NCBI GenBank assembly: GCA_964016885.1
Contig: OZ024742.1
Span: 628,736-692,735, forward strand
Direction: 5' to 3'
Source of the DNA: Eledone cirrhosa
Taxonomy: Eukaryota > Mollusca > Cephalopoda > Octopoda > Eledonidae
Length of the DNA stretch: 64,000 bases
The notes under the pieces were generated by a model. It did not search any database. It saw only the letters and a list, made by a program, of their open reading frames with translations, and was not told where the DNA came from. Below, in pieces: positions 51,626 through 61,388 of the stretch (position 1 is the stretch's first letter; every line of letters begins with the position of its first letter). Position numbers and translations under genes: made by a program.

Positions 51626-54600
51626 CACTTTATAAAGGGGACCGGGTACTTTTTATGATGACCACTTTACAGTGGGGTCTGGGTACTTTTTATCATGACA
51701 CCAACATGACCACTTTACAGTGGGGACTGGGGACTTTTTATTGTGGCACCAACATGACCACTTTACAGTGGGGAGTGGGTACATTTTTTATTGTGGCACC
51801 AGCATGACCACTTTACAGTGGGGACTGGGTACTTTTTATCATGACACCAACATGACCACTTTACAGTGTGGACTGGGTACTTTTTATCATGACACCAGCA
51901 TGACCACTTTAGAGTGGGGACTGGGTACTTTTTATTGTGGCACCAGCATGACCACTTTACAGTGGGGACTGGGTACTTTTTATTGTGGCACCAGGATGAC
52001 CACTTTACAGTGGGGACTGAGTACTTTTTATTGTGGGACCAGCATGACCACTTTACAGTAGGGACTGGGTACTTTTTATTGTGGCACCAGCATGACCACT
52101 TTACAGTGGGGACTGGGTACTTTTTATTGTGGCACCAGCATGACCACTTTACAGTGGGGACTGGGGACTTTTTATCATGACACCAGCATGACCACTTTAC
52201 AGTGGGGACTGGGGACTTTTTATCATGACACCAGCATGACCACTTTACAGTAGGGACTGGGGACTTTTTATTGTGGCACCAGCATGACCACTTTACAGTG
52301 GGGACTGGGAACTTTTTATCATGACACCAGCATGACCACTTTACAGTGGGGACTGGGGACTTTTTATCATGACACCAGCATGACCACTTTACAGTGGGGA
52401 CTGGGTACTTTTTATCATGACACCAGCATGACCACTTTACAGTGGGGAGTGGGTACTTTTTATTGTGGGACCAGCATGACCACTTTGCAGTGGAGACTGG
52501 GTACCTCTTATTGTGGAACCACCATGACCACTTTACAGTGGGGACTGGGGACTTTTTATTGTGGCACCAGCATGACCACTTTACAGTGGGGACTGGGGAC
52601 TTTTTATTGTGGGACCAGCATGACCACTTTGCAGTGGAGACTGGGTACCTCTTATTGTGGAACCACCATGACCACTTTACAGTGGGGACTGGCTACTTTT
52701 TATTGTGGCACCAGCATGACCACTTTTCAGTGGGGACTGGGTATTTATTATTGTGGCACCAGCATGACCACTTTACAGTGGGGACTGGGTACTTTTTATT
52801 GTGGCACCAGCATGACCACTTTACAGTGGGGACTGGGTGCTTTTTATCATGGCACCAGCATGACCACTTTACAGTGGGGACTGGGTACTTTTTATCATGA
52901 CACCAGCATGACCACTTTACAGTGGGGACTGGGTGCTTTTTATTGTGGCACCAGCATGACCACTTTACAGTGGGGACTGGGTACTTTTTATCATGACACC
53001 ACCATGACCACTTTACAGTGGGGACTGGTTACTTTTTATTGTGACACCAGCATGACCACTTTACAGTGGGGACTGGTTACTTTTTATCATGACACCAGCA
53101 TGACCACTTTTCAGTGGGGACTGGGGACTTTTTATTGTGGGACCAGCATGACCACTTTACAGTGGGGACTGGGTACTTTTTATTGTGGCACCAGCATGAT
53201 CACTTTACAGTAGGGACTGAGGACTTTTTATCGTGGAACCAGCATGACCACTTTACAGTGGGGACTGGTTACTTTTTATCATGACACCAGCATAACCACT
53301 TTACAGTTGTCATTGGGTACATGTTATTGTGGGTCCAGCATGAGTACTTTTACAGTGGGGACTGCGTACTTTTTATTGTGGCACCAGCATAACCACTTTA
53401 CAGTGGAGACTGGGGACTTTTTATCATGACACCAGCATGACCACTTTACAGTGGGGACTGGGTACTTTTTATCATGACACCACCATGACCACTTTACAGT
53501 GGGGACTGGTTACTTTTTATTGTGACACCAGCATGACCACTTTACAGTGGGGACTGGTTACTTTTTATTGTGAAACCAGCATGACCACTTTACAGTGGCG
53601 ACTGGGTGATTTTTTATTGTGTCACCAGCATGACCACTTTTCAGTGGGGACTGGGGACTTTTTATTGTGGGACCAGCATGACCACTTTACAGTAGGGACT
53701 GGGGACTTTTTATGGTGGCACCAGCATGACCACTTTACAGTGGGGACTGGTTACTTTTTATCATGACACCAGCATAACCACTTTACAGTTGGCATTGGGT
53801 ACATGTTATTGTGGGTCCAGCATGAGTACTTTTACAGTGGGGAGTGGGTACATTTTTTATTGTGGCACCAGCATGACCACTTTACAGTGGGGACTGGGTA
53901 CTTTTTATCATGACACCAACATGACCCCTTTACAGTGTGGACTGGGTACTTTTTATCATGACACCAACATGACCACTTCACAGTGTGGACTGGGTACTTT
54001 TTATCATGACACCAGCATGACCACTTTAGAGTGGGGACTGGGTACTTTTTATTGTGGCACCAGCATGACTACTTTACAGTGGGGACTGGGTACTTTTTAT
54101 TGTGGCACCAGTATGACCACTTTACAGTGGGGACTGAGTACTTTTTATTGTGGCACCAGCATGACCACTTTACAGTAGGGACTGGGTACTTTTTATTGTG
54201 GCACCAGCATGACCACTTTACAGTGGGGACTGGGGACTTTTTATTGTGGCACCAGCATGACCACTTTACAGTAGGGACTGGGGACTTTTTATTGTGGCAC
54301 CAGCATGGCCACTTCACAGTGGGGACTGGGTACTTTTTATCCTGAAACCAGCATGACCACTTTAAAGTGGGGACTGGGTACTTTTTATTGTGGCACCAGC
54401 ATGACCACTTTACAGTAGGGACTGGGTACTTTTTATTGTGGCACCAGCATGACCACTTTACAGTAGGGACTGGGGACTTTTTACTGTGGGACCAGCATGG
54501 CCACTTTACAGTGGGGACTGGGTACTTTTTATCCTGACACCAGCATGACCACTTTACAGTGGGGACTGGCTACTTTTTATTGTGGCACCAGCATGACCAC

Positions 54601-57600
54601 TTTACAGTGGGGACTGGGGACTTTTTATTGTGGGACCAGCATGACCACTTTGCAGTGGAGACTGGGTACCTCTTATTGTGGAACCACCATGACCACTTTA
54701 CAGTGGGGACTGGCTACTTTTTATTGTGGCACCAGCATGACCACTTTTCAGTGGGGACTGGTTACTTTTTATTGTGACACCAGCATGACCACTTTACAGT
54801 GGGGACTGGTTACTTTTTATTGTGACACCAGCATGACCACTTTACAGTGGGGACTGGTTACTTTTTATTGTGACACCAGCATGACCACTTTACAGTGGGG
54901 ACTGGTTACTTTTTATTGTGACAGCAGCATGACCACTTTACAGTGGGGACTGGTTACTTTTTATTGTGAAACCAGCATGACCACTTTACAGTGCCGACTG
55001 GGTGATTTTTTATTGTGTCACCAGCATGACCACTTTTCAGTGGGGACTGGGGACTTTTTATTGTGGGACCAGCATGACCACTTTACAGCGGGGACTGGGG
55101 ACTTTTTATTGTGGCACCAGCATGACCACTTTACAGTAGGGACTGGGGACTTTTTATCGTGGCACCAGCATGACCACTTTACAGTGGGGACTGGTTACTT
55201 TTTATCATGACACCAGCATAACCACTTTACAGTTGGCATTGGGTACATGTTATTGTGGGTCCAGCATGAGTACTTTTACAGTGGGGACTGGGTACTTTTT
55301 ATTGTGGCACCAGTATAACCACTTTACAGTGGAGACTGGGGACTTTTTATCATGACACCAGCATGACCACTTTACAGTGGGGACTAGGTACCTTTTATTG
55401 CGGCACCAGCATGACCACTTTACAGTGGGGACTGGGTACTTTTTATCATGACCACTTTACAATGGGGACTGGGTACTTTTTATGATGACCACTTTACAGT
55501 GGGGTCTGGGTACTTTTTATCATGACACCAACATGACCACTTTACAGTTGGACTGGGGACTTTTTATTGTGGCACCAACATAACCACTTTACAGTGGGGA
55601 GGGTACATTTTTTATTGTGGCACCAGCATGACCACTTTACAGTGGGGACTGGGTACTTTTTATCATGACACCAACATGACCACTTTACAGTGTGGACTGG
55701 GTACTTTTTATCATGACACCAGCATGACCACTTTAGAGTGGGGACTGGGTACTTTTTATTGTGGCACCAGCATAACCACTTTACAGTGGGGACTGGGGAC
55801 TTTTTATTGTGGCACCAGCATGACCACTTTACAGTGGGGACTGAGTACTTTTTATTGTGGCACCAGCATGACCACTTTACAGTAGGGACTGGGTGCTTTT
55901 TATTGTGGCACCAGCATGACCACTTTACAGTGGGGACTGGGTACTTTTTATCATGACACCACCATGACCACTTTACAGTGGGGACTGGTTACTTTTTATT
56001 GTGACACCAGCATGACCACTTTACAGTGGGGACTGGTTACTTTTTATTGTGACACCAGCATGACCACTTTACAGTGGGGACTGGTTACTTTTTATTGTGA
56101 CACCAGCATGACCACTTTACAGTGGCGACTGGGTCATTTTTAATTGTCACCGGCATGACCACTTTACAGTGGGGACTGGTTACTTTTTATTGTGACACCA
56201 GCATGACCACTTTACAGTGGGGACTGGTTACTTTTTATCATGACACCAGCATGACCACTTTTCAGTGGGGACTGGGGACTTTTTATTGTGGGACCAGCAT
56301 GACCACTTTACAGTGGGGACTGGGTACTTTTTATTGTGGCACCAGCATGATCACTTTACAGTAGGGACTGAGGACTTTTTATCGTGGAACCAGCATGACC
56401 ACTTTACAGTGGGGACTGGTTACTTTTTATCATGACACCAGCATAACCACTTTACAGTTGTCATTGGGTACATGTTATTGTGGGTCCAGCATGAGTACTT
56501 TTACAGTGGGGACTGCGTACTTTTTATTGTGGCACCAGCATAACCACTTTACAGTGGAGACTGGGGACTTTTTATCATGACACCAGCATGACCACTTTAC
56601 AGTGGGGACTGGGTACTTTTTATCATGACCACTTTACAATGGGGACTGGGTACTTTTTATGATGACCACTTTACAGTGGGGTCTGGGTACTTTTTATCAT
56701 GACACCAACATGACCACTTTACAGTGGGGACTGGGGACTTTTTATTGTGGCACCAACATGACCACTTTACAGTGGGGAGTGGGTACATTTTTTATTGTGG
56801 CACCAGCATGACCACTTTACAGTGGGGACTGGGTACTTTTTATCATGACACCAACATGACCACTTTACAGTGTGGACTGGGTACTTTTTATCATGACACC
56901 AGCATGACCACTTTAGAGTGGGGACTGGGTACTTTTTATTGTGGCACCAGCATGACCACTTTACAGTGGGGACTGGGTACTTTTTATTGTGGCACCAGGA
57001 TGACCACTTTACAGTGGGGACTGAGTACTTTTTATTGTGGCACCAGCATGACCACTTTACAGTAGGGACTGGGTACTTTTTATTGTGGCACCAGCATGAC
57101 CACTTTACAGTGGGGACTGGGTACTTTTTATTGTGGCACCAGCATGACCACTTTACAGTAGGGACTGGGGACTTTTTATTGTGGCACCAGCATGGCCACT
57201 TTACAGTGGGGACTGGGTACTTTTTATCCTGAAACCAGCATGACCACTTTAAAGTGGGGACTGGGTACTTTTTATTGTGGCACCAGCATGACCACTTTAC
57301 AGTAGGGACTGGGTACTTTTTATTGTGGCACCAGCATGACCACTTTACAGTAGGGACTGGGGACTTTTTATTGTGGCACCAGCATGGCCACTTTACAGTG
57401 GGGACTGGGTACTTTTTATCCTGACACCAGCATGACCACTTTACAGTAGGGACTGGGTACTTTTTATTGTGGCACCAGCATGATCACTTTACAGTAGGGA
57501 CTGGGGACTTTTTATTGTGGCACCAGCATGGCCACTTTACAGTGGGGACTGGGTACTTTTTATCCTGACACCAGCATGACCACTTTACAGTAGGGACTGG

Positions 57601-57800
57601 GTACTTTTTATTGTGGCACCAGCATGACCACTTTACAGTAGGGACTGGGTACTTTTTATCATGACACCAGCATGACCACTTTACAGTGGGGACTGGGTAC
57701 TTTCTATTGTGGCACCAGCATGACCACTTTACAGTAGGGACTGGGGACTTTTTATTGTGACACCAGCATGACCACTTTACAGTGGGGACTGGGTACTTTT
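51625..57800. repeat. Right-hand end of the satellite, mixed higher-order copies
   Basis: Two further markers (CCACTTTACAATGGGGACTG at 55452 and 56629) form a third sub-lineage. A 53.1-53.4-kb segment recurs at 56.25-56.58 kb (offset 3,151 bp). Towards 57.2-57.8 kb a short local repeat with TATCCTGACACC and AGCATGGCC monomers appears, and the array stops abruptly at CTTTTCCATCGTGTATG. Confidence 0.75.
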
Positions 57801-57853
57801 CCATCGTGTATGATAAAACAACTAAAATAGGAGGTTGGTTGTCAGGTAATTAC

Positions 57854-58003
57854 CTGAATCTTCAAAGCGGCAGCTCGTTGTCTGATGAAATTTTGACGTT
57901 CCAGCAGGGCCTTCATCCATCGCTGTATGGTTACCACTCGTTGCATTATTGCCCGATGTAAAGCCTCATCAAGCCGCACTTTCTCCACCTCTCGCAGAAA
58001 AAC
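57854..58003 (-). CDS. Myo9: Myosin IX exon: end of converter, IQ motif 1
   Basis: A 150-bp exon (50 codons), phase 0 at both ends, acceptor CATTGTAG/GT and donor ATTCAG/GTAATT on the minus strand. It starts VFLREVEKVRLDEALHRAIM, the post-converter helix that follows the GxTK motif of the previous exon. Next comes IQ1 (VVTIQRWMKALLERQNF) and the start of IQ2 (AAALKIQ), completed in exon 13244-13422. The FLRE, LH and LERxxF positions are what point to class IX among myosins. Its donor opens the 44.4-kb satellite intron, with only 53 bp between splice site and array. Confidence 0.92.
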
Positions 58004-58296
58004 CTACAATGAAGAAGACAATAAGATTATAGTTAAATAGTGTAACATTTTAATTAAGGACACGGGCAAACACACACACACATACATATATATATATACA
58101 CTCACACATATATATATACACACACACACATACATATACACATACTCAGAGACACACACACATATATATACACACACACAAATACACCCACGCTCATATA
58201 TGTGTGTGTTACTGGTGTCAGTTATCAGACTACAGGGATGCTAAGGCACCACCATTAATGCTATGATACAAAATAAAAGCTAACGTATCATCTTAC
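58004..58296. other. Intron with (CA)n/(TA)n microsatellite
   Basis: CA/TA compound microsatellite lies at about 58067-58208. The piece after it (GTCAGTTATCAGACTACAGG ... AAGGCACCACC) may be a dispersed repeat remnant. No other feature is seen. Confidence 0.7.
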
Positions 58297-58419
58297 TTTT
58301 GTAATTCCAATCTGATAATTCTCTTGATTCAGATCCATACATTCCAGGAATTTCTTGACGTCTTCCTTTGAACTGAGGAGACCGTTTGGAAGAATTATTT
58401 TATATTGATGAATAAATTC
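58297..58419 (-). CDS. Myo9: Myosin IX exon: converter domain
   Basis: A 123-bp exon (41 codons), phase 0 at both ends, acceptor CTTTGCAG/GA and donor ACAAAA/GTAAGA. It reads EFIHQYKIILPNGLLSSKED and ends NYQIGITK, the classic converter pattern of F-xx-xY-xx-LLP ... YQIGxTK that continues into VFL of the next exon. The converter turns small motor rearrangements into lever-arm swing. The upstream junction (LTFD/EFIHQY) is also in frame. Confident exon. Confidence 0.92.
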
Positions 58420-58518
58420 CTGCAAAGGAAAGAAAATATTTTACTGAAATATAAATAAATAAAAATTGAAATCAATATTAACATTTTTTTTGTTTTACTT
58501 TGTGTCGACATTGTTGAG

Positions 58519-59757
58519 GCTATGATGTGAAGACTGCTTCACATAACACAGGAGGGAGAGGGGTATGATGTGAAGACTGCTTCACATAACACAGAGGGAG
58601 GAGGCTACGATGTGAAGACTGCTTCACATAACACAGGAGGGAGAGGGGTATGATGTGAAGACTGCTTCACATAACACAGAGGGAGGAGGCTACGATGTGA
58701 AGACTGCTTCACATAACAGAGGGAGGAGGCTATGATGTGAAGACTGCTTCACATAACAGAGGGAGGAGGCTATGATGTGAAGACTGCTTCACATAACACA
58801 GCGGGAGGAGGCTACAATGTGAAGACTGCTTCACATAACAGAGGGAGGAGGCTATGATGTGAAGACTGCTTCACATAACAGAGGGAGGAGGCTATGATGT
58901 GAATACTGCTTCACATAACAGAGGGAGGAGGCTATGATGTGAAGACTGCTTCACATAACACAGCGGGAGGAGGCTACAATGTGAAGACTGCTTCACATAA
59001 CAGAGGGAGGAGGCTATGATGTGAAGACTGCTTCACATAACAGAGGGAGGAGGCTATGATGTGAATACTGCTTCACATAACAGAGGGAGGAGGCTATGAT
59101 GTGAAGACTGCTTCACATAACAGAGGGAGGAGGCTATGATGTGAAGACTGCTTCACATAACAGAGGGAGGAGGCTATGATGTGAAGACTGCTTCCCATAA
59201 CAGAGGGAGGAGGCTATGATGTGAAGACTGTTTCCCATAACAGAGGGAGGAGGCTATGATGTGAAGACTGTTTCCTATAACAGAGGGAGGAGGCTATGAT
59301 GTGAATACTGCTTCACATAACAGAGGGAGGAGGCTATGATGTGAAGACTGCTTCACATAACAGAGGGAGGAGGCTATGATGTGAAGACTGCTTCACATAA
59401 CACAGAGGGAGGAGGCTATGATGTGAAGACTGCTTCACATAACACAGAAGGGAGAGGGGTATGATGTGAAGACTGCTTCACATAACACGGAGGGAGGAGG
59501 CTATGATGTGAAGACTGCTTCACATAACACAGAGAGAGGAGGCTATGATGTGAAGACTGCTTCACATAACACAGAGGGAGGAGGCTATGATGTGAAGACT
59601 GCTTCACATAACACAGAGGGGGGAGGCTATGATGTGAAGACTGCTTCACATAACACAGAAGGGAGAGGGGTATGATGTGAAGATTGCTTCACATAACACG
59701 GAGGGAGGAGGCTATGATGTGAAGACTGCTTCACATAACAGAGGGAGGGAGAGAGGG
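58519..59757. repeat. 40-42-bp minisatellite, about 30 copies, with hairpin core
   Basis: The unit is CTATGATGTGAAGACTGCTT, then CACATAACAGAGGGAGGAGG, with 42-bp units carrying ACACAG. Inside each is an exact dyad: ATGTGAAG and CTTCACAT (8-bp arms) around a 4-nt ACTG loop. Subtypes (GAGAGGGGT units, GCGGGAGG units, GAATACTG units) recur in blocks, for example 58801-58960 and 58961-59080. It lies in the intron between exons 60416-60526 and 58297-58419. Frames reading KTASHNTEGGGYDV are artefacts. Confidence 0.95.
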
Positions 59758-60020
59758 TGGATAAACTGCCCCAATATTTGACAGGTAATTTTGCATCTGG
59801 AAACTTCCTGTGTGAGACACAAACCTTGGTAAGATATTTCTGTGGAAGACCATCTGTGGTCCCTCCATGCCAGTCACCCCTCACTATGCTACTGATATTG
59901 TCCAAAGGAAAGAAAAACATAGTATGACGGAACTTGGTCCCACTCCTATAACACATTATTTCCAGCTGAGAGGACAGGAGCAATGTGAAATGAAGTTGTT
60001 GAAGGACAATAAACAGGTTG
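59758..60020. other. Intronic sequence with a degenerate reverse SINE piece
   Basis: The segment at 59968-60010 (AGGAGCAATGTGAAATGAAG) is the reverse complement of the central domain of the SINE at 10967-11299 (CTTTATTTCACATTGCTCC). The flanking 59760-59960 has an open minus frame (GTKFRHTMFFFPLDNISSIV...) that I do not recognise; the myosin exons on either side join without it, so it is not a missing constitutive exon. Confidence 0.5.
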
Positions 60021-60297
60021 TGTGTGTGTGTGTGTGTATATATATAGAAGAGTATGCAGGTAGAGTAGTGATCTCACACAACACTTCGGGTCACATGGTA
60101 CCATGGGCCCAGCACTATGTGTCAATAATGGTCACAAGTGTAGTGTTTGTACCAGAGTTTTCAAGTCGCTGGCTGGACTAAAAAGTCACACTCGTTCAGC
60201 GCATCGGTAGGGTTCTCCTACATGGATATAAAGTAGTGGCCGTACTCGAAAAACGAGTTGGCAGCCACCATATATATGTATATATATGTATATATAT
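60018..60297. repeat. (GT)n(TA)n plus unnamed repeat with small hairpin
   Basis: A GT/TA run lies at 60018-60048. The segment 60185-60268 (CACTCGTTCAGCGCATCGGT ... ACTCGAAAAACGAGT) looks like a dispersed repeat and contains a small ACTCG/CGAGT hairpin. No gene is seen. Confidence 0.5.
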
Positions 60298-60346
60298 ATC
60301 AGTATATAGAGTAGTAGTATACTTACATCAAATGTGAGTATATAGT
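60298..60346 (-). repeat. Duplicate of the exon-3' end and splice donor, decoy copy
   Basis: This ~49-bp stretch (ATCAGTATATAGAGTAGTAG ... ACTTACATCAAATGTGAGTA) repeats 60388-60436, which holds the true donor of exon 60416-60526. It copies the last ~20 coding bases with a few changes and the GTAAGT donor. It lies 90 bp downstream in the gene, within the intron. Confidence 0.85.
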
Positions 60347-60415
60347 GGGTGTGTGTGTGTATATATATATATAGATAGATATATATATCAGTATATAGAG
60401 TAGTAGTATACTTAC

Positions 60416-60526
60416 ATCAAACGTGAGTCTATAGTTGTATCCAGATTGTCTTATCTTCACTGTAGCTAACATCCCAGTGTAGTGGAGTTGACGTAACACT
60501 AAATCATCATCAAACTGACAAGGAGC
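60416..60526 (-). CDS. Myo9: Myosin IX exon: SH2/SH1 region into converter
   Basis: A 111-bp exon (37 codons), phase 0 at both ends, acceptor CTCTCCAG/GC and donor TTTGAT/GTAAGT. It reads [20 protein letters not shown], then [17 protein letters not shown]. This matches the SH2/SH1 helices and following strand found in all myosin motors (LVxxQLxYxGMLxTVxIRxxGY), with the FDDDLVL form common in class IX. The polypyrimidine tract of its acceptor is a (CT)n microsatellite on the coding strand. The last bases and donor are duplicated 90 bp into the intron. Confident exon. Confidence 0.93.
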
Positions 60527-60710
60527 CTGGAGAGAGAGAGATATATAGGGTGAGAGAGAGAGGGTGAGAGTGAGTGAGGGGGTGAGAGAGAGTGAAGTGA
60601 GAGGGTGAGTGGGGTGAGTGAGGGTGAGTGGGGTGAGAGAGAGGAGGTGAGAGAGTGAGAGGGGTGAGAGGGTGAGAGGGGGTGAGAGACTGAGAGGGGG
60701 GTGAGAGAGA
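60527..60710. repeat. (GA)n/GGTGAGAG repeat next to a splice acceptor
   Basis: GAGA and GGTGAGAG repeats on plus (CT-rich on the transcribed gene strand) directly abut exon 60416-60526. Pro/Ser/Leu frames on the minus strand here are artefacts. Confidence 0.92.
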
Positions 60711-60719
60711 GAAATACAC

Positions 60720-60978
60720 CACAATCATCATCATCACAACCACCACTACTATCATTATCATTCCCACCACCACCACCATCATCATTATCACTCCCACCAC
60801 CACCATCATCATTATCACTTCCACCACCACCATTATCACTCCCACCACCACCACCACCACCACCACCATTATCACTCCCACCACCACCATCATTATCACT
60901 TCCACCATCACCAACATTATCACTACCACCACCACCACCACCACCACCACCATTATCACTCCCACCACCACCATCATA
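60720..60978. repeat. CCACCA/TCATTATCACT minisatellite
   Basis: Units such as CACTCCCACCACCACCATCA followed by TTATCA, of variable length (about 20-45 bp). It is composed of ACC and ATC triplets like 12011-12265 and ends 25 bp before exon 61004-61084. Artefact frames (poly-Pro/Ser, poly-Val/Met) run through it. Confidence 0.93.
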
Positions 60979-61003
60979 ATAAGAAAGAAATAAGCCAACT
61001 TAC

Positions 61004-61084
61004 CTTTTCAGAATTAGACTTGATACAACGTACAAAGAATGGGTTGCCTTGACTTAGAGTTTCCATCAACCTGGAGAGTGACCA
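61004..61084 (-). CDS. Myo9: Myosin IX exon: PFFVRCIKSN strand of motor domain
   Basis: An 81-bp exon (27 codons), phase 0 at both ends, acceptor GTTGACAG/TG and donor GAAAAG/GTAAGT. It reads WSLSRLMETLSQGNPFFVRC then IKSNSEK. The PxFVRCIxxN motif is one of the best conserved in myosin motors. A second AG at TCTCCAG 15 bp inside could be mistaken for the acceptor, but using it would remove SLSRL and break the phase. It continues in frame from the AQFQ of the upstream exon and into APCQFDDD of the downstream exon. Confidence 0.93.
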
Positions 61085-61179
61085 CTGTCAACAGATAGAA
61101 CACATCATTTACACCTGTTTAGAGACATTCCTACAAATAACTCAATATTTCTATTTCAATTCAGGTTTTTTTATCATTA

Positions 61180-61388
61180 TCACCATTTAGCATCCATTTT
61201 TCCACGTTAGCATGGGTTAGACGAGTTGTCCCATTCTGAGACAAGCCAGATCAGGTGACTGTGTCTTGTTCATTTAGAACTGTTTCTCATTTGGTTTCTC
61301 TTCCTTACACCAACACCATTTTGTATGTGCTGGGTGTCTTTTATTGTACCACCAGCACAACAACTTTTACAGTGTTAACTGGGTGTTT
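61180..61388 (-). mobile_element. Reverse-oriented LINE/SINE tail that runs into a 48-bp array
   Basis: Sequence in the order TTAGCATCCATTTTTCCACG, TTAGCATGGGTTAGACGAGT, TGTCCCATTCTG, then GTGCTGGGTGTCTTTTATTG matches the reverse complement of the LINE tail (10095 back to about 9880). No tail copy continues beyond the first GCTGGGTG module; instead modules repeat in tandem from about 61330. Confidence 0.75.

Larger units (their letters stand above)
14183..57800. repeat. 48-bp satellite array, 43.6 kb, about 900 monomers
   Basis: The monomer (read on plus) is GACCACTTTACAGTGGGGAC, then TGGGTACTTTTTATCATGAC, then ACCAGCAT: 48 bp. Main variants are TATTGTGGC for TATCATGAC, ACCAACAT for ACCAGCAT, AGTAGGGAC or AGGAGGGAC for AGTGGGGAC, GGGGACTTTT for GGGTACTTTT, and TGGTTACTTTT. 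Because 48 is 16 codons, frames stay open for hundreds of residues on both strands (minus-strand WSCWCHDKKYPVPTVK units; plus-strand MTTLQWGLGTFYHDTS units); these are not genes. The monomer matches the reverse complement of the LINE/SINE tail module. The array sits inside one intron of the myosin gene, from 75 bp beyond the 62-bp minisatellite to 53 bp from the donor of exon 57854-58003. Confidence 0.97.

Noticed and set aside
14183..57800. Regular 48-bp periodicity resembling a CRISPR array
   Set aside because: There are no variable spacers between repeats; the whole 48 bp is the repeat. Context is a eukaryotic intron and no cas gene is present.
14183..57800. Satellite as a centromere
   Set aside because: Higher-order structure is suggestive, but the array lies inside an intron of an intact-looking gene and is only 43.6 kb. 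Nothing in the sequence supports kinetochore function.
59627..59983. Minus-strand frame (KFRHTMFFFPLDNISSIV...) as a missing myosin exon
   Set aside because: The exons on each side (LTFD / EFIHQY) join in frame without it and the protein is continuous across that junction; there is no motif in it I recognise, and its end runs into the 40-bp minisatellite.
61068..61075. Internal AG (TCTCCAG) as the acceptor of exon 61004-61084
   Set aside because: It would delete the conserved SLSRL segment and shift the phase relative to AQFQ of the upstream exon; the AG at GTTGACAG/TGG keeps both.
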